A stretch of 10,889 bases of DNA, taken from NCBI GenBank assembly GCA_050050115.1, contig JASFUX010000109.1, forward strand, positions 1 through 10,889. The letters run 5' to 3'. Positions within the stretch are counted from its first letter, which is position 1; each line of letters begins with the position of its first letter. Below the pieces are notes generated by a model. It ran no database searches. It was given only the letters and a program-made list of their open reading frames with translations, and was not told the origin of the DNA. A program made the position numbers and the translations under genes. Below, in pieces: positions 1 through 6,501 of the stretch. Source of the DNA: JASFUX01 sp050050115. Lineage in GTDB: Bacteria > Pseudomonadota > Alphaproteobacteria > Caulobacterales > Maricaulaceae.

Positions 1-952
1 CGGCGCTCTGCCTGCGGATCAACAGAACGCGCTCGACGCGATCGTCGAGGCCGCCTTCGACGGCGAGAGCTACGGCGGGGGCACCTGGGGCGTGATCGTG
101 GTGCACGACGGCGAGATCGTCGCCGAGCGCTACGACCGCGGCTACGGCATTCACATCGGCGATCAGACCCACTCGGCGGCGAAAAGCTTCGCCGCGTCCG
201 TGGTCGGCGTCGCAGTCGAGGACCACGGCCTCGACATCCACGCCGCGCCGGTGCTCGATATGTGGCGCAAGCCCGGCGATCCGCGCGGCGCAATCACCAT
301 CGAACATCTCATCCGCATGTCGAGCGGGCTCTACGGCGAAGGGGGCGGCAGCCCGCAAGGCGACATCTACAGCGCCGGCGGCACGGTCGTCGGGCGCGCC
401 GGGTCGAACATGCTCGACACCATGCCGGGCACCCGCTTTCTCTATAACCCGCCCGACACCATGCTGATGATCCGCGCCGTCCACGAGCATATCGGCGACG
501 ATCAGGCGTTCATCGAAATGCCGTTTACGGAGTTTTTCTGGAAGATCGGCATGACGCGGACGACGCCGGCGAGCGACTGGAACGGCGACTTCCTGATGTC
601 CGGGCAGACCTACTCCACCGCGCGCGACTTCGCCCGTTTCGGCCTGCTCTATCTCGCCGACGGCGTTTGGAACGGCGAGCGCATCCTGCCTGAAGGCTGG
701 GCCGACTACGTCTCCACGCCCGGTCCCGCCCAGCCGGCCGGCGGCGCGGGCTACGGCGGTCAGTTCTGGCTCTACGGCGGCATGGACGGCCTGCCGGAGG
801 GCGTCTATTCCGCGGTCGGCGGTCAGGGTCAGTACGCGGTGATTATTCCCTCGGCGAACACGGTCGTCGTCCGTCGCGGCCATGATCCGCGGGGCCAAGG
901 CTTCGAGATCCGCCGCTTCAGCGCCGACGTGCTCGCGGCCATGGGAGAGTAG
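1..952 (+). CDS. Serine hydrolase, class C beta-lactamase-like / NylB-like family (5' partial)
   Basis: The reading frame is open from base 2 to the left edge, so the true start lies outside the window; the GTG at 92 is only an internal codon. The visible 316 residues cover most of a penicillin-binding-protein-like serine hydrolase domain. The nucleophile motif SxxK is visible as SAAK (visible residues 58-61, bases 173-184). The second catalytic element is probably the Tyr in FLYNPPDT (Tyr148), in the spacing and context of the YxN/YxS motif. A C-terminal VGGQGQY stretch (about residue 272) sits where KTG or HxG lies in true beta-lactamases; this G-G-x-G-Q form is typical of the esterase/6-aminohexanoate-dimer-hydrolase branch. 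Hydrolysis of an ester or amide is therefore expected, but the substrate cannot be told. A signal peptide, if present, is outside the window. The gene runs towards the convergent gene at 1009-1416, with a strong palindrome between them. Confidence 0.88.
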   Translation, partial: GALPADQQNALDAIVEAAFDGESYGGGTWGVIVVHDGEIVAERYDRGYGIHIGDQTHSAAKSFAASVVGVAVEDHGLDIHAAPVLDMWRKPGDPRGAITIEHLIRMSSGLYGEGGGSPQGDIYSAGGTVVGRAGSNMLDTMPGTRFLYNPPDTMLMIRAVHEHIGDDQAFIEMPFTEFFWKIGMTRTTPASDWNGDFLMSGQTYSTARDFARFGLLYLADGVWNGERILPEGWADYVSTPGPAQPAGGAGYGGQFWLYGGMDGLPEGVYSAVGGQGQYAVIIPSANTVVVRRGHDPRGQGFEIRRFSADVLAAMGE

Positions 953-962
953 CAGACGGCGT

Positions 963-1000
963 TTGCGAGCGTCCGCTTTTGGCGAAGCGGACGTTCGTAA
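963..1000. repeat. 16-bp inverted repeat, likely bidirectional terminator or small dispersed palindromic repeat
   Basis: The arm at 963-978 pairs with 985-1000 over all 16 positions (14 Watson-Crick, two G-T), enclosing a six-base loop (TTGGCG, 979-984). It sits between the stop codons of two convergent genes (952 and 1009), where a shared terminator is expected. The run after it on the plus strand is only weakly T-rich (AATTTGGG), so it is not a textbook intrinsic terminator. Its core, CCGCTT-T-TGGC-GAA...TTCG, recurs in the palindrome at 1437-1466. From memory, similar TCCGCTTTTGGC-type palindromes are scattered through other alphaproteobacterial genomes; I could not check this. Confidence 0.75.
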
Positions 1001-1008
1001 TTTGGGCT

Positions 1009-1416
1009 TCAGAAGCTGCGGAACTCGATAGTTGGGTCCTCTTCATCGGCGAGGCCCATACCTCTAGCTCTGGCCGCATCGACAATGAATGGGACTATGA
1101 TTTCCCGCTCATCGGTTTCTAGCAGCGTACCGCTTCGTTCCGCGTTCAATCCGTTCAACTCTTTGAACAAGTTGGCAATGGCCCGGCGGATGTCGTCGGA
1201 CGAAGCCGGGCTCGGAAGTTGCTTGAGCGCTTCGGCGTACGCTTTCAGGTACTTGATCGCGCGGCTGTGCGCCTCACGATCGTGACCGGGTAACCCGCTC
1301 TCAAGCGCTTCGTCCCAATACGATTGCAGCTCGGTGAGCATTGCTGCCGCGAGTTCGTCGATGTCGTGATCGCTCACCGTCGAAATCCCCATCCGCAGCT
1401 TCGGCGCAAGCACCAT
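1009..1416 (-). CDS. Hypothetical protein, 135 residues, lower GC than surroundings
   Basis: I do not recognise this protein. It is short, soluble and mostly charged, with no signal peptide, membrane segment or known motif. Predicted helical stretches lie around residues 18-35 (DIDELAAAML...), 45-68 and 76-92, then a C-terminal part with DEREIIVPFIVDAARARG and an acidic tail. The start is uncertain: the ATG at 1416 has no clear Shine-Dalgarno sequence, and the in-frame ATG eight codons in or the GTG at codon 14 (preceded by GGGGA) are possible. A hand count gives 134 G+C of 240 bases (56%) over 1021-1260, against about 68% in a line of the neighbouring hydrolase gene, which suggests acquisition from elsewhere. 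The gene is convergent with the serine hydrolase and bracketed by two related palindromes. Coding is supported by the absence of any competing long frame and by a protein-like composition, but a function should not be assigned. Confidence 0.6.
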   Translation of the reverse strand: MVLAPKLRMGISTVSDHDIDELAAAMLTELQSYWDEALESGLPGHDREAHSRAIKYLKAYAEALKQLPSPASSDDIRRAIANLFKELNGLNAERSGTLLETDEREIIVPFIVDAARARGMGLADEEDPTIEFRSF

Positions 1417-1436
1417 CGTTCAGACCAAACATTACA

Positions 1437-1466
1437 AATGACCGCTTATGGCCGAACGCCGTCATT
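1437..1466. repeat. Imperfect palindrome related to the one at 963-1000
   Basis: AATGAC (1437-1442) and GTCATT (1461-1466) are exact inverted arms, and the next bases inward (CGCTT and AACGC) continue the pairing with one offset. The centre CCGCTTATGGCCGAA closely resembles CCGCTTTTGGCGAA of the palindrome at 963-1000, and TTCG follows in both. It lies about 20 bases upstream of the annotated start of the unknown minus-strand gene and downstream of the crotonase gene that ends at 1537, so it may act as that gene's terminator or simply be a second copy of a small repeat. The whole gap 1417-1536 holds nothing else that I can identify. Confidence 0.5.
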
Positions 1467-1536
1467 CGGAATGTTAAAGTCTACCGGACTGGTTTTGGTC
1501 GGCGTCGCCATACTCCCCGCGCAAGCTGGGAGCCCC

Positions 1537-2349
1537 TTACTTCCCAGTAAATGCCGGCGCGCGTTTCTCGACGTAGTGAGCGACGCCTTCCTTGAAGTCT
1601 TCCGACGAAAAGCTCGCCGCCATGTCTGCGTTCGCCGCCTCGATCGCCTCGCCGAGATCCTGGAACTGCGCGTTCCAGATCTCGCGCTTCATCTCCTTCA
1701 AAGACCGCGGCGAAACCTCGCGCGCCAGCATCCGGGCGTAGGCCATCACCTCGTCCATGAACGTCGCAGCCGGAAACATCTTGCCGACGAGGCCGAGGTC
1801 CTTCGCCTCCGCCGCATCGACCTTGCGCGCCGAATACAGAAGGTCCGCTGCGTTTGAAAAGCCGATGAGCCGCGGCAAGAGCCAGCTGACCCCGTGTTCG
1901 GCGATGAGGCCGCGGCGCGAGAACGCTGTCGTGAACACTGCCGCGTCGGACGCGAAACGAATGTCCGTGTAAAGCGCCAAGACAAAGCCGAGCCCGGCGC
2001 ACGGTCCGTTGATCGCCCCGATGATCGGCTTGGAGACCGCTGGGAAGTAGGAATATTGCTTCTGAAAGTCCGCGCGCGAGTTCGGGTCGAACGGCGCGGG
2101 CGGCTCGGGCCGCACCTTGGGATCGCCGCCGATCGCCTGCAAAGCCGCCATGTCGGCGCCGGCGCAGAAGCCGCGGCCCGCGCCGGTCAGCACGATCACC
2201 CGCACCGCGTCGTCGGCCGAAGCCTCCTTGAGCGCGGCGCGCACGTCCGCGTCCATCTCGGCGCGCCAAGCGTTCAGCCGATCCGGCCGGTTCAATGTGA
2301 TCGTCGCGACGCCGTCCTCGACCGCGTAGAGAATGTCCTGATAGCCCAT
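1537..2349 (-). CDS. Enoyl-CoA hydratase/isomerase (crotonase) family protein, PaaG/ECI-like active site
   Basis: A full-length crotonase of 270 residues, the usual size. The oxyanion-hole motifs are clear: GFCAGADM at 60-67 and NGPCAGLGF at 114-122. In rat mitochondrial enoyl-CoA hydratase the two catalytic glutamates are Glu144 and Glu164; by motif alignment those positions are Val123 and Phe143 here. The only acid in the pocket region is Glu151 in LIAEHGVSW, which matches the catalytic acid of PaaG (Asp136) and yeast Eci1 (Glu158) as I recall them. Double-bond isomerisation of an acyl-CoA is therefore more likely than hydration, acting in fatty-acid or aromatic degradation. The start is firm: a perfect AGGAGG lies five bases before the ATG. 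The gene is divergent from a second crotonase gene 64 bases away, with which it may share a regulator. The natural substrate cannot be named. Confidence 0.9.
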   Translation of the reverse strand: MGYQDILYAVEDGVATITLNRPDRLNAWRAEMDADVRAALKEASADDAVRVIVLTGAGRGFCAGADMAALQAIGGDPKVRPEPPAPFDPNSRADFQKQYSYFPAVSKPIIGAINGPCAGLGFVLALYTDIRFASDAAVFTTAFSRRGLIAEHGVSWLLPRLIGFSNAADLLYSARKVDAAEAKDLGLVGKMFPAATFMDEVMAYARMLAREVSPRSLKEMKREIWNAQFQDLGEAIEAANADMAASFSSEDFKEGVAHYVEKRAPAFTGK

Positions 2350-2413
2350 CGCGTCCTCCTGCGCTTATGGTCGGCACCCTAACGCCAAGATGGCCCGATG
2401 GGGAGCACCCGCG
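2350..2413. promoter_or_regulatory. Divergent control region between two crotonase genes
   Basis: The 64 bases between the two start codons must carry the promoter of both genes unless transcripts enter from elsewhere. The only clear signals are the ribosome binding sites: AGGAGG on minus (2360-2355) and GGGAG on plus (2401-2405). I see no convincing -35/-10 pair and no palindromic operator. Confidence 0.5.
2401..2405 (+). promoter_or_regulatory. Ribosome binding site that sets the start of the second crotonase gene
   Basis: GGGAG lies eight bases before the ATG at 2414. The in-frame ATG at 2390 has no such site, and its eight extra residues (MARWGAPA) do not resemble a crotonase N-terminus, so 2414 is preferred. 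Confidence 0.7.
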
Positions 2414-3256
2414 ATGACCGCCGCGAACACCAACGCCTTCGCCGACGACCGGTTCGACACCCTCCTCTGCGATGTCCTGCGGCCCGGCGTCGCGCGGATC
2501 ACCTTGAACCGGCCCCAGGCGATGAACGCCTACACGTTCGCGATGACGCAGGAGCTGCAGACCGCGATCGCCCGCTTTCGCGACGACGACGCCCTGCGCG
2601 CGCTGATCCTGACCGGCGCGGGCGAGCGCGCTTTCTGCACCGGCGGCGACATCTCCGGCTCCGAACCCGAGCATCGCGAGACCGTGACGACCCAGCCGAT
2701 GGGCTGGGGTCGAGAGATGCGCGAGGGCATGCAGGTGGTCGTCTCCGCCCTCGTCCGCCTCGACAAGCCAAGCGTCGCGATGATCCGCGGCTACGCTGTC
2801 GCCGGCGGTCTCGCGCTGGCGATGGCGTGCGACTTCCGCTTCGCCGACGAGTGCGCGAAGCTGGGCGACACGTCGGGCAAGGCCGGGCTGCTGCCCGACG
2901 AAGGCGGCGCCTGGCTGTTCCCGCGCGCGATGGGATTCGACCGGGCGCTGAAGATGTCGCTCTTGAGCGAGATCTACGACGCCGAGACCGCCGCCCAACT
3001 GGGCCTCGTCACCGAGGTGGCACGCGAGGATGATCTCGAACCGCGCGTGTTGGCGTTCTGCGAGGCGCTGGCTGAAAAAGCGCCGCTGGCGGTGCGCCTG
3101 ACCAAGACAATGATGGCCCGCGCGGCGACCTTGAGCCTTGAAGAATCTCTCGTCGACGCCCAACACGCCGTGATGATCGCCAACCCGAGCGCCGACGCAC
3201 GCGAGGGCGTCAAGGCGTTTCAGGAAAAGCGCAAGCCGCGGTTCGAGGGCCGCTAG
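2414..3256 (+). CDS. Enoyl-CoA hydratase/isomerase (crotonase) family protein, PaaG-like active site
   Basis: A 280-residue crotonase counted from the ATG at 2414. Visible hallmarks are the first oxyanion-hole motif AFCTGGDISG (residues 73-82), the second GYAVAGGLALAMACDFRFA (126-144), and the C-terminal EGVKAFQEKRKPRF ending usual for the family. The positions of the two enoyl-CoA hydratase glutamates are occupied by Ala134 and Ser154. The acid Asp162 in LLPDEGGAW falls at the catalytic-aspartate position of PaaG-type isomerases. An isomerase or other one-acid crotonase activity on an unknown acyl-CoA is the best guess. It is a clear paralogue of the divergent gene at 1537-2349, sharing the TLNRP..(L/M)NA motif near the N-terminus, but is well diverged from it. 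The membrane-protein gene follows after 32 bases on the same strand and is probably co-transcribed. Family certain; reaction uncertain. Confidence 0.9.
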   Translation: MTAANTNAFADDRFDTLLCDVLRPGVARITLNRPQAMNAYTFAMTQELQTAIARFRDDDALRALILTGAGERAFCTGGDISGSEPEHRETVTTQPMGWGREMREGMQVVVSALVRLDKPSVAMIRGYAVAGGLALAMACDFRFADECAKLGDTSGKAGLLPDEGGAWLFPRAMGFDRALKMSLLSEIYDAETAAQLGLVTEVAREDDLEPRVLAFCEALAEKAPLAVRLTKTMMARAATLSLEESLVDAQHAVMIANPSADAREGVKAFQEKRKPRFEGR

Positions 3257-3288
3257 CGGCGCCGCGCGAACGACCGAAAGGGCGAGCC

Positions 3289-3957
3289 ATGAACACAATG
3301 CGCGCGCGGGCGAAGGCGCATCTGCCGACGGTCCTGCTGACGTTGCTGTCGATCGTTCAAGCGCTCGCGCTCGAACAGCTTTGGTCGCACGCTAGCGAGA
3401 CGGAACATCTCTATGCGTTCGACCTCGCCGCCCTGACGGGCTGGGGCCAGGTCGCCGCGACGCTGCTGGGGATCGTGCTGATCTGGATCGTCTATGCGAG
3501 CAACGTGGTGCGGTTCCGATGGGTCCCGACCACCAGCGACTCCGTCTATCCGTTCTATGTCGGCGCTCTGGAAATGGCGATGGTCGAGGCGCTGCACCGC
3601 GAGGCGATCGGCGTCTGGTTCATCGTCATCGGCGTCATCTTCGCCTCGATGACCCTGATCTCTCATTTCACACTGCGCCGCGCACGGCGCGACGGCGAGA
3701 ACGAGGAATGGTTCGCCAGCCGCGCGCCCGCCCGGCTGCGCGACTTCTATCAGTCGATCATCATCGTCTCGGTTGTCGTGGCGATCGGCGCGGTCTTCAC
3801 GCTCGCCTCACCCTCGCCCGCTCTAGCGCTCTCCGCCGTCGTAGTGCTGAACGCGTTCCTCGTGTGGCAATTCTACGTGACGGCTCAATTCTGGAAGATG
3901 TCCGTGCTCGTCCCGGACGAGACGGCCGACAGCGATCAGGCGCCGCCGGAGTCCTGA
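3289..3957 (+). CDS. Multi-pass inner-membrane protein of unknown function
   Basis: 222 residues with about five or six predicted membrane segments: roughly 12-30, 52-72, a weaker one at 84-101, 107-127, 154-173 and 177-200. A short arginine- and lysine-rich N-terminus (MNTMRARAKAH) and the RRARRDGENEE loop at about 130-140 suggest, by the positive-inside rule, that these parts face the cytoplasm. The C-terminus is acidic and proline-rich. I recognise no transporter signature, metal-binding motif or enzymatic motif. AAAGGG (3277-3282), six bases before the ATG, supports this start. The gene lies 32 bases after the crotonase gene on the same strand, so it is probably read from the same transcript, which does not by itself reveal a role. 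It converges on pdxH, with only 13 bases between the stop codons. Coding is well supported; function unknown. Confidence 0.8.
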   Translation: MNTMRARAKAHLPTVLLTLLSIVQALALEQLWSHASETEHLYAFDLAALTGWGQVAATLLGIVLIWIVYASNVVRFRWVPTTSDSVYPFYVGALEMAMVEALHREAIGVWFIVIGVIFASMTLISHFTLRRARRDGENEEWFASRAPARLRDFYQSIIIVSVVVAIGAVFTLASPSPALALSAVVVLNAFLVWQFYVTAQFWKMSVLVPDETADSDQAPPES

Positions 3958-3970
3958 GGCGCGGCCGGGC

Positions 3971-4642
3971 CTAGGGAAACAGCTTACTCGTCCGCCAGGG
4001 CGCGTCCGGGTTCTCGCGTTCGAATGCAAGGCGGTCGTGCAGGCGGAAGGCGCCGGCGCGCCAGAACTCGATCGTCTCGGGGACAAGCCGATAGCCGGAC
4101 CAGTGCGGCGGGCGCGGAATCTCGCCGAGGCCGAACTTCGCGGCGAACTTGGCGATCCGCGCCTGCAATTCGAAGCGCCCCTCAAGCGGCCGGGATTGCT
4201 CCGAGGCCCAGGCGCCGATGCGGGCGTCGCGGGCGCGACTGGCGAAATAGGCGTCGGCCTCAGCCTCGGTGACCGGCGAGACGGCCCCGCGGATGCGCAC
4301 TTGGCGCTCGAGGCTCTTCCAGTGAAAGCCGAGCGCGGCGTGGGGATTGGCGGCGAGCTGCAACCCTTTGGCGCTCTCGGTGTTGGTGTAGAAGACGAAG
4401 CCGTCCGCGGAGACGTCCTTCAAAAGCACCATGCGCACGTCTGGGCGGCCTTCGGCGTCCGCGGTGGCGAGCGACATGGCGTTCGCGTCCGCCGGCTCGG
4501 ACGCCTTGGCCTGCTCGAACCACTCGGTGAAGAGGGCGAACGGGTCCGCGCCGGCGAGCTCTTCTCCCCCGTCCTTCGCGGCGGTTCGATAATCGGCCTC
4601 GCTCGGGCTGGGTGGAATCAGGTTTGATGGGTCTTTGGCCAT
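3971..4642 (-). CDS. pdxH: Pyridoxamine/pyridoxine 5'-phosphate oxidase
   Basis: A complete PdxH of 223 residues. It oxidises pyridoxine or pyridoxamine 5'-phosphate to pyridoxal 5'-phosphate with FMN and O2, the last step of PLP synthesis and salvage, as a cytosolic homodimer. Visible family blocks, in order: RMVLLKDV (70-77) and FYTNTESAKG (84-93) for FMN phosphate binding, FHWKSLERQVRIRG (106-119), the RDARIGAWASEQS block (138-150), and the C-terminal HWSGYR (180-185), IEFW (191-194) and RLHDR (200-204) that line the substrate pocket. The protein ends in TSKLFP where many homologues end in RLxP, a small deviation. The frame stays open far upstream through the antisense of the J-domain gene, but the family N-terminus (MAKDPSNLIPPSPSEADY) fixes the start at 4642. 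The ribosome binding site is weak; the nearest GGAG is 14 bases upstream. Confidence 0.96.
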   Translation of the reverse strand: MAKDPSNLIPPSPSEADYRTAAKDGGEELAGADPFALFTEWFEQAKASEPADANAMSLATADAEGRPDVRMVLLKDVSADGFVFYTNTESAKGLQLAANPHAALGFHWKSLERQVRIRGAVSPVTEAEADAYFASRARDARIGAWASEQSRPLEGRFELQARIAKFAAKFGLGEIPRPPHWSGYRLVPETIEFWRAGAFRLHDRLAFERENPDAPWRTSKLFP

Positions 4643-4735
4643 CTGAGTCTGGGCGGCTCCGGCGTCGAATCTCGAACCGCCCTTATAGCAGGTCTTCGCC
4701 TGAGGTCCGCTCTTCCGGGCTGTGATGGAGCGTCG
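4643..4735. promoter_or_regulatory. Divergent control region between pdxH and the J-domain gene
   Basis: These 93 bases separate two divergent start codons. On the minus strand TATAAG (4688-4683) is a possible -10 for pdxH, but no good -35 sits at the right distance. Two GANTC sites, GAGTC at 4645-4649 and GAATC at 4667-4671, lie within 27 bases of each other; GANTC is the CcrM methylation target in many alphaproteobacteria. On plus, GGAG (4727-4730) is the ribosome binding site of the J-domain gene. Confidence 0.4.
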
Positions 4736-5455
4736 ATGAGAGACCCCTACGCCGTGCTCGGCCTGCCCCGCGAGGCGGACCTGTCCGCCTTGAAGGCCGC
4801 TTATCGGCGCGCGGTGAAGACCTGCCATCCCGACATCGCCCCCGGCGATGCGGCCGCCGCGGCGCGCTTTGCGGCGGTCACCCGGGCTTATGAGATCTTG
4901 AGCGCTCAGCTCGACCCGGCCCGACGCGCGACCGAGCGGGCCCGGCTGCGCGTGCGCGCGCCCCGCCGCGGCGCGGACTGCGCGACGCGTCTCACCGTGA
5001 CGATCGAAGAGCTGGTGCGCGGCGCTGACAAGCGCGTCCGCCTCGGCCAGGACCGCACCGTGATCGCGAAGATCCCGCGCGGGACCGAGCCCGGCGCGAC
5101 GCTGCGGTTTTCGGGCATGGGCGCGGAGGGCCGCGACGGCGGACCGCCCGGCGACGGGCTGGTCACGCTGCGGCTCGCGCCGGACGAGCGCTTCACCTTG
5201 AAAGGACCGAATATCCACGTGGCTCTGATCGTATCGCCGCGACGGCTGGCGGCGGGCGGCTTCGTCCGTGCGCCGACGCCCGAGGGCGATCTGCAGGTAA
5301 AAATCCCCAAGGGCGGCGCGCCGGGTCTGACCCTGCGCCTGCGCGGCCGCGGCCTGCCCGCGCGCGGCAAGCGCCCGGCGGGGGATCTGTTCCTGACGTT
5401 GAGCGTGGCGGAGGTGGGACGTCGGCGGCCCAGAGCGCGTGATGCGGCGGCTTAA
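4736..5455 (+). CDS. Compact DnaJ-like (J-domain) co-chaperone without G/F or zinc-finger region
   Basis: 239 residues. An N-terminal J domain (about 3-60) starts DPYAVLGL and carries the HPD tripeptide at 31-33 that stimulates Hsp70 (DnaK) ATPase activity. It passes almost directly, through a short arginine-rich stretch (67-79), into a DnaJ C-terminal substrate-binding region (about 83-224): TVTIEELVRGADKRVRL, IPRGTEPGATLRFSGMG, GDGLVTL, then the second sandwich ending in LKGPNIHVALIV...VKIPKGG...LRLRGRGLP...GDLFLTLSV. The glycine/phenylalanine linker and the four CxxCxGxG zinc repeats of DnaJ are absent, and no dimerisation tail is evident, so it is nearest to a shortened class B (CbpA-like) protein. 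GGAG five bases before the ATG supports the start. It is divergent from pdxH and its stop overlaps that of the convergent phosphodiesterase gene. A housekeeping or client-specific co-chaperone role is inferred. Confidence 0.92.
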   Translation: MRDPYAVLGLPREADLSALKAAYRRAVKTCHPDIAPGDAAAAARFAAVTRAYEILSAQLDPARRATERARLRVRAPRRGADCATRLTVTIEELVRGADKRVRLGQDRTVIAKIPRGTEPGATLRFSGMGAEGRDGGPPGDGLVTLRLAPDERFTLKGPNIHVALIVSPRRLAAGGFVRAPTPEGDLQVKIPKGGAPGLTLRLRGRGLPARGKRPAGDLFLTLSVAEVGRRRPRARDAAA

Positions 5456-6426
5456 CCGTCGCGCGCAGCGAGCAGCGGACCGATGACCTCGACCTTGTTG
5501 GTCCAGACGTAGCCGCCGAAGCGCCGCGGGACTTGATCGAGCAGCTCTTCGGAATCGATCCCGGTCGTGCCAGGGTCGCCGCTTCCGTAAGGCCCGATCA
5601 ACACCACGTCCGAGCCCGCCGCGTTCATCCGCGCCTCGAAGCGATGCGGCCAGCCCCACATCAGCCGGCGCAGGTTGACCGGAACCATCACGAACCGGTC
5701 GTGGCACGCCTCAGGCACGCGGCCGGTCCACCCGAGCGCCAGATAGCCGAAGACGCAGTCCTTGGTCTGATCGTTCCAGACGCCAGGAACGCCCGCTTCG
5801 GCTTCCAGGAGCTGCGCCGGTCGCCAACCACCATAGGAGGCCCAGATGCGCTCCCGCCATTCGGGATGCGCCGCCAGACGCGCCGCAACCGCCTCGCCGT
5901 CAAGTGAATCGTCGCTCTTGAAATTGACCAAGAAGCGTCCCTCGGGGAACGCATCCATCACCTCGTCGAACGTCGGCATCAGGCCGACGCCTTGGCCGCG
6001 CAACGGATAGGTCTCGCCGCCGTCGGCTGTGTAGCCGTAGCCGATGTCCAGGGTGCGCAGCACGCTCATCGGCGTCTCGCGCGTTACGCCCGTTCCGTCG
6101 GTGCGGCAGTCGAGCGTCCAATCGTGGATCACAGCCAGCTCGCCGTCCGGCGTCGGATGCACGTCGATCTCGATCACGTCCGCGCCAGCGTCGAAAGCGG
6201 CCTGCATCGAAGGAATGGTGTTTTCGATGAACTGATGCGTCGGCGGATGGATGCGTTCGGCCGTGCAAGTATCGGCCTCGACGCCGTCGAGATCAAAGGT
6301 CTGATGCACGCCGCGATGCGCGAGAAGCTTTGTCGCGCCAGGCTCCGGCTTGGGCGCGAACAGGGACGCGTTCCACGCCCACAGCGCACCGATGACCACG
6401 ACCAAGCCGATCAGAAACTTCCGCAT
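5452..6426 (-). CDS. Membrane-anchored glycerophosphodiester phosphodiesterase family protein
   Basis: 324 residues with an N-terminal hydrophobic segment (about 4-20, FLIGLVVVIGALWAW) that acts as an uncleaved anchor or signal sequence, placing the enzyme in the periplasm or at the outer face of the inner membrane. The GDPD barrel follows: LLAHRGVHQ with catalytic His37 and Arg38; IENTIPSMQAAFDAGAD (67-83); IEIDVH with the metal ligands Glu86 and Asp88; and VIHDWTLD with the second catalytic His101. Lys170 in NFKSDD matches the later metal/substrate-binding strand. The family hydrolyses glycerophosphodiesters to glycerol-3-phosphate and an alcohol. About 27 residues inserted between HRG and the ENT motif are longer than in the minimal enzymes. 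GGGAGGA (6440-6434) is a strong ribosome binding site. The gene lies 75 bases downstream of ruvB on the same strand, so read-through from the ruv operon is possible. The exact substrate is unproven. Confidence 0.93.
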   Translation of the reverse strand: MRKFLIGLVVVIGALWAWNASLFAPKPEPGATKLLAHRGVHQTFDLDGVEADTCTAERIHPPTHQFIENTIPSMQAAFDAGADVIEIDVHPTPDGELAVIHDWTLDCRTDGTGVTRETPMSVLRTLDIGYGYTADGGETYPLRGQGVGLMPTFDEVMDAFPEGRFLVNFKSDDSLDGEAVAARLAAHPEWRERIWASYGGWRPAQLLEAEAGVPGVWNDQTKDCVFGYLALGWTGRVPEACHDRFVMVPVNLRRLMWGWPHRFEARMNAAGSDVVLIGPYGSGDPGTTGIDSEELLDQVPRRFGGYVWTNKVEVIGPLLAARDG

Positions 6427-6501
6427 CCCCGCGTCCTCCCTCGCATCCGCCTCGCACCGCTACGCGGCGATTGGGGCGAAAACGGGCTGGCGTTGGGGCG
6501 A

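Noticed and set aside
1417..1536. Promoter or short gene in the gap upstream of the unknown gene
   Set aside because: A TGTAAT -10-like hexamer exists on minus but has no matching -35, and it would give an almost leaderless transcript. The short plus-strand frames here have no ribosome binding site or protein-like content.
1481..3298. 605-codon open frame on the minus strand
   Set aside because: It crosses both crotonase genes and the gap between them, and its translation is a low-complexity Arg/Ala/Gly product of GC-rich codon structure. The crotonase frames have full family motifs.
4643..5707. Upstream extension of pdxH to a 578-residue protein
   Set aside because: The extra part is antisense to the J-domain gene and to the end of the phosphodiesterase gene. 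The PdxH family N-terminus begins at the ATG at 4642.
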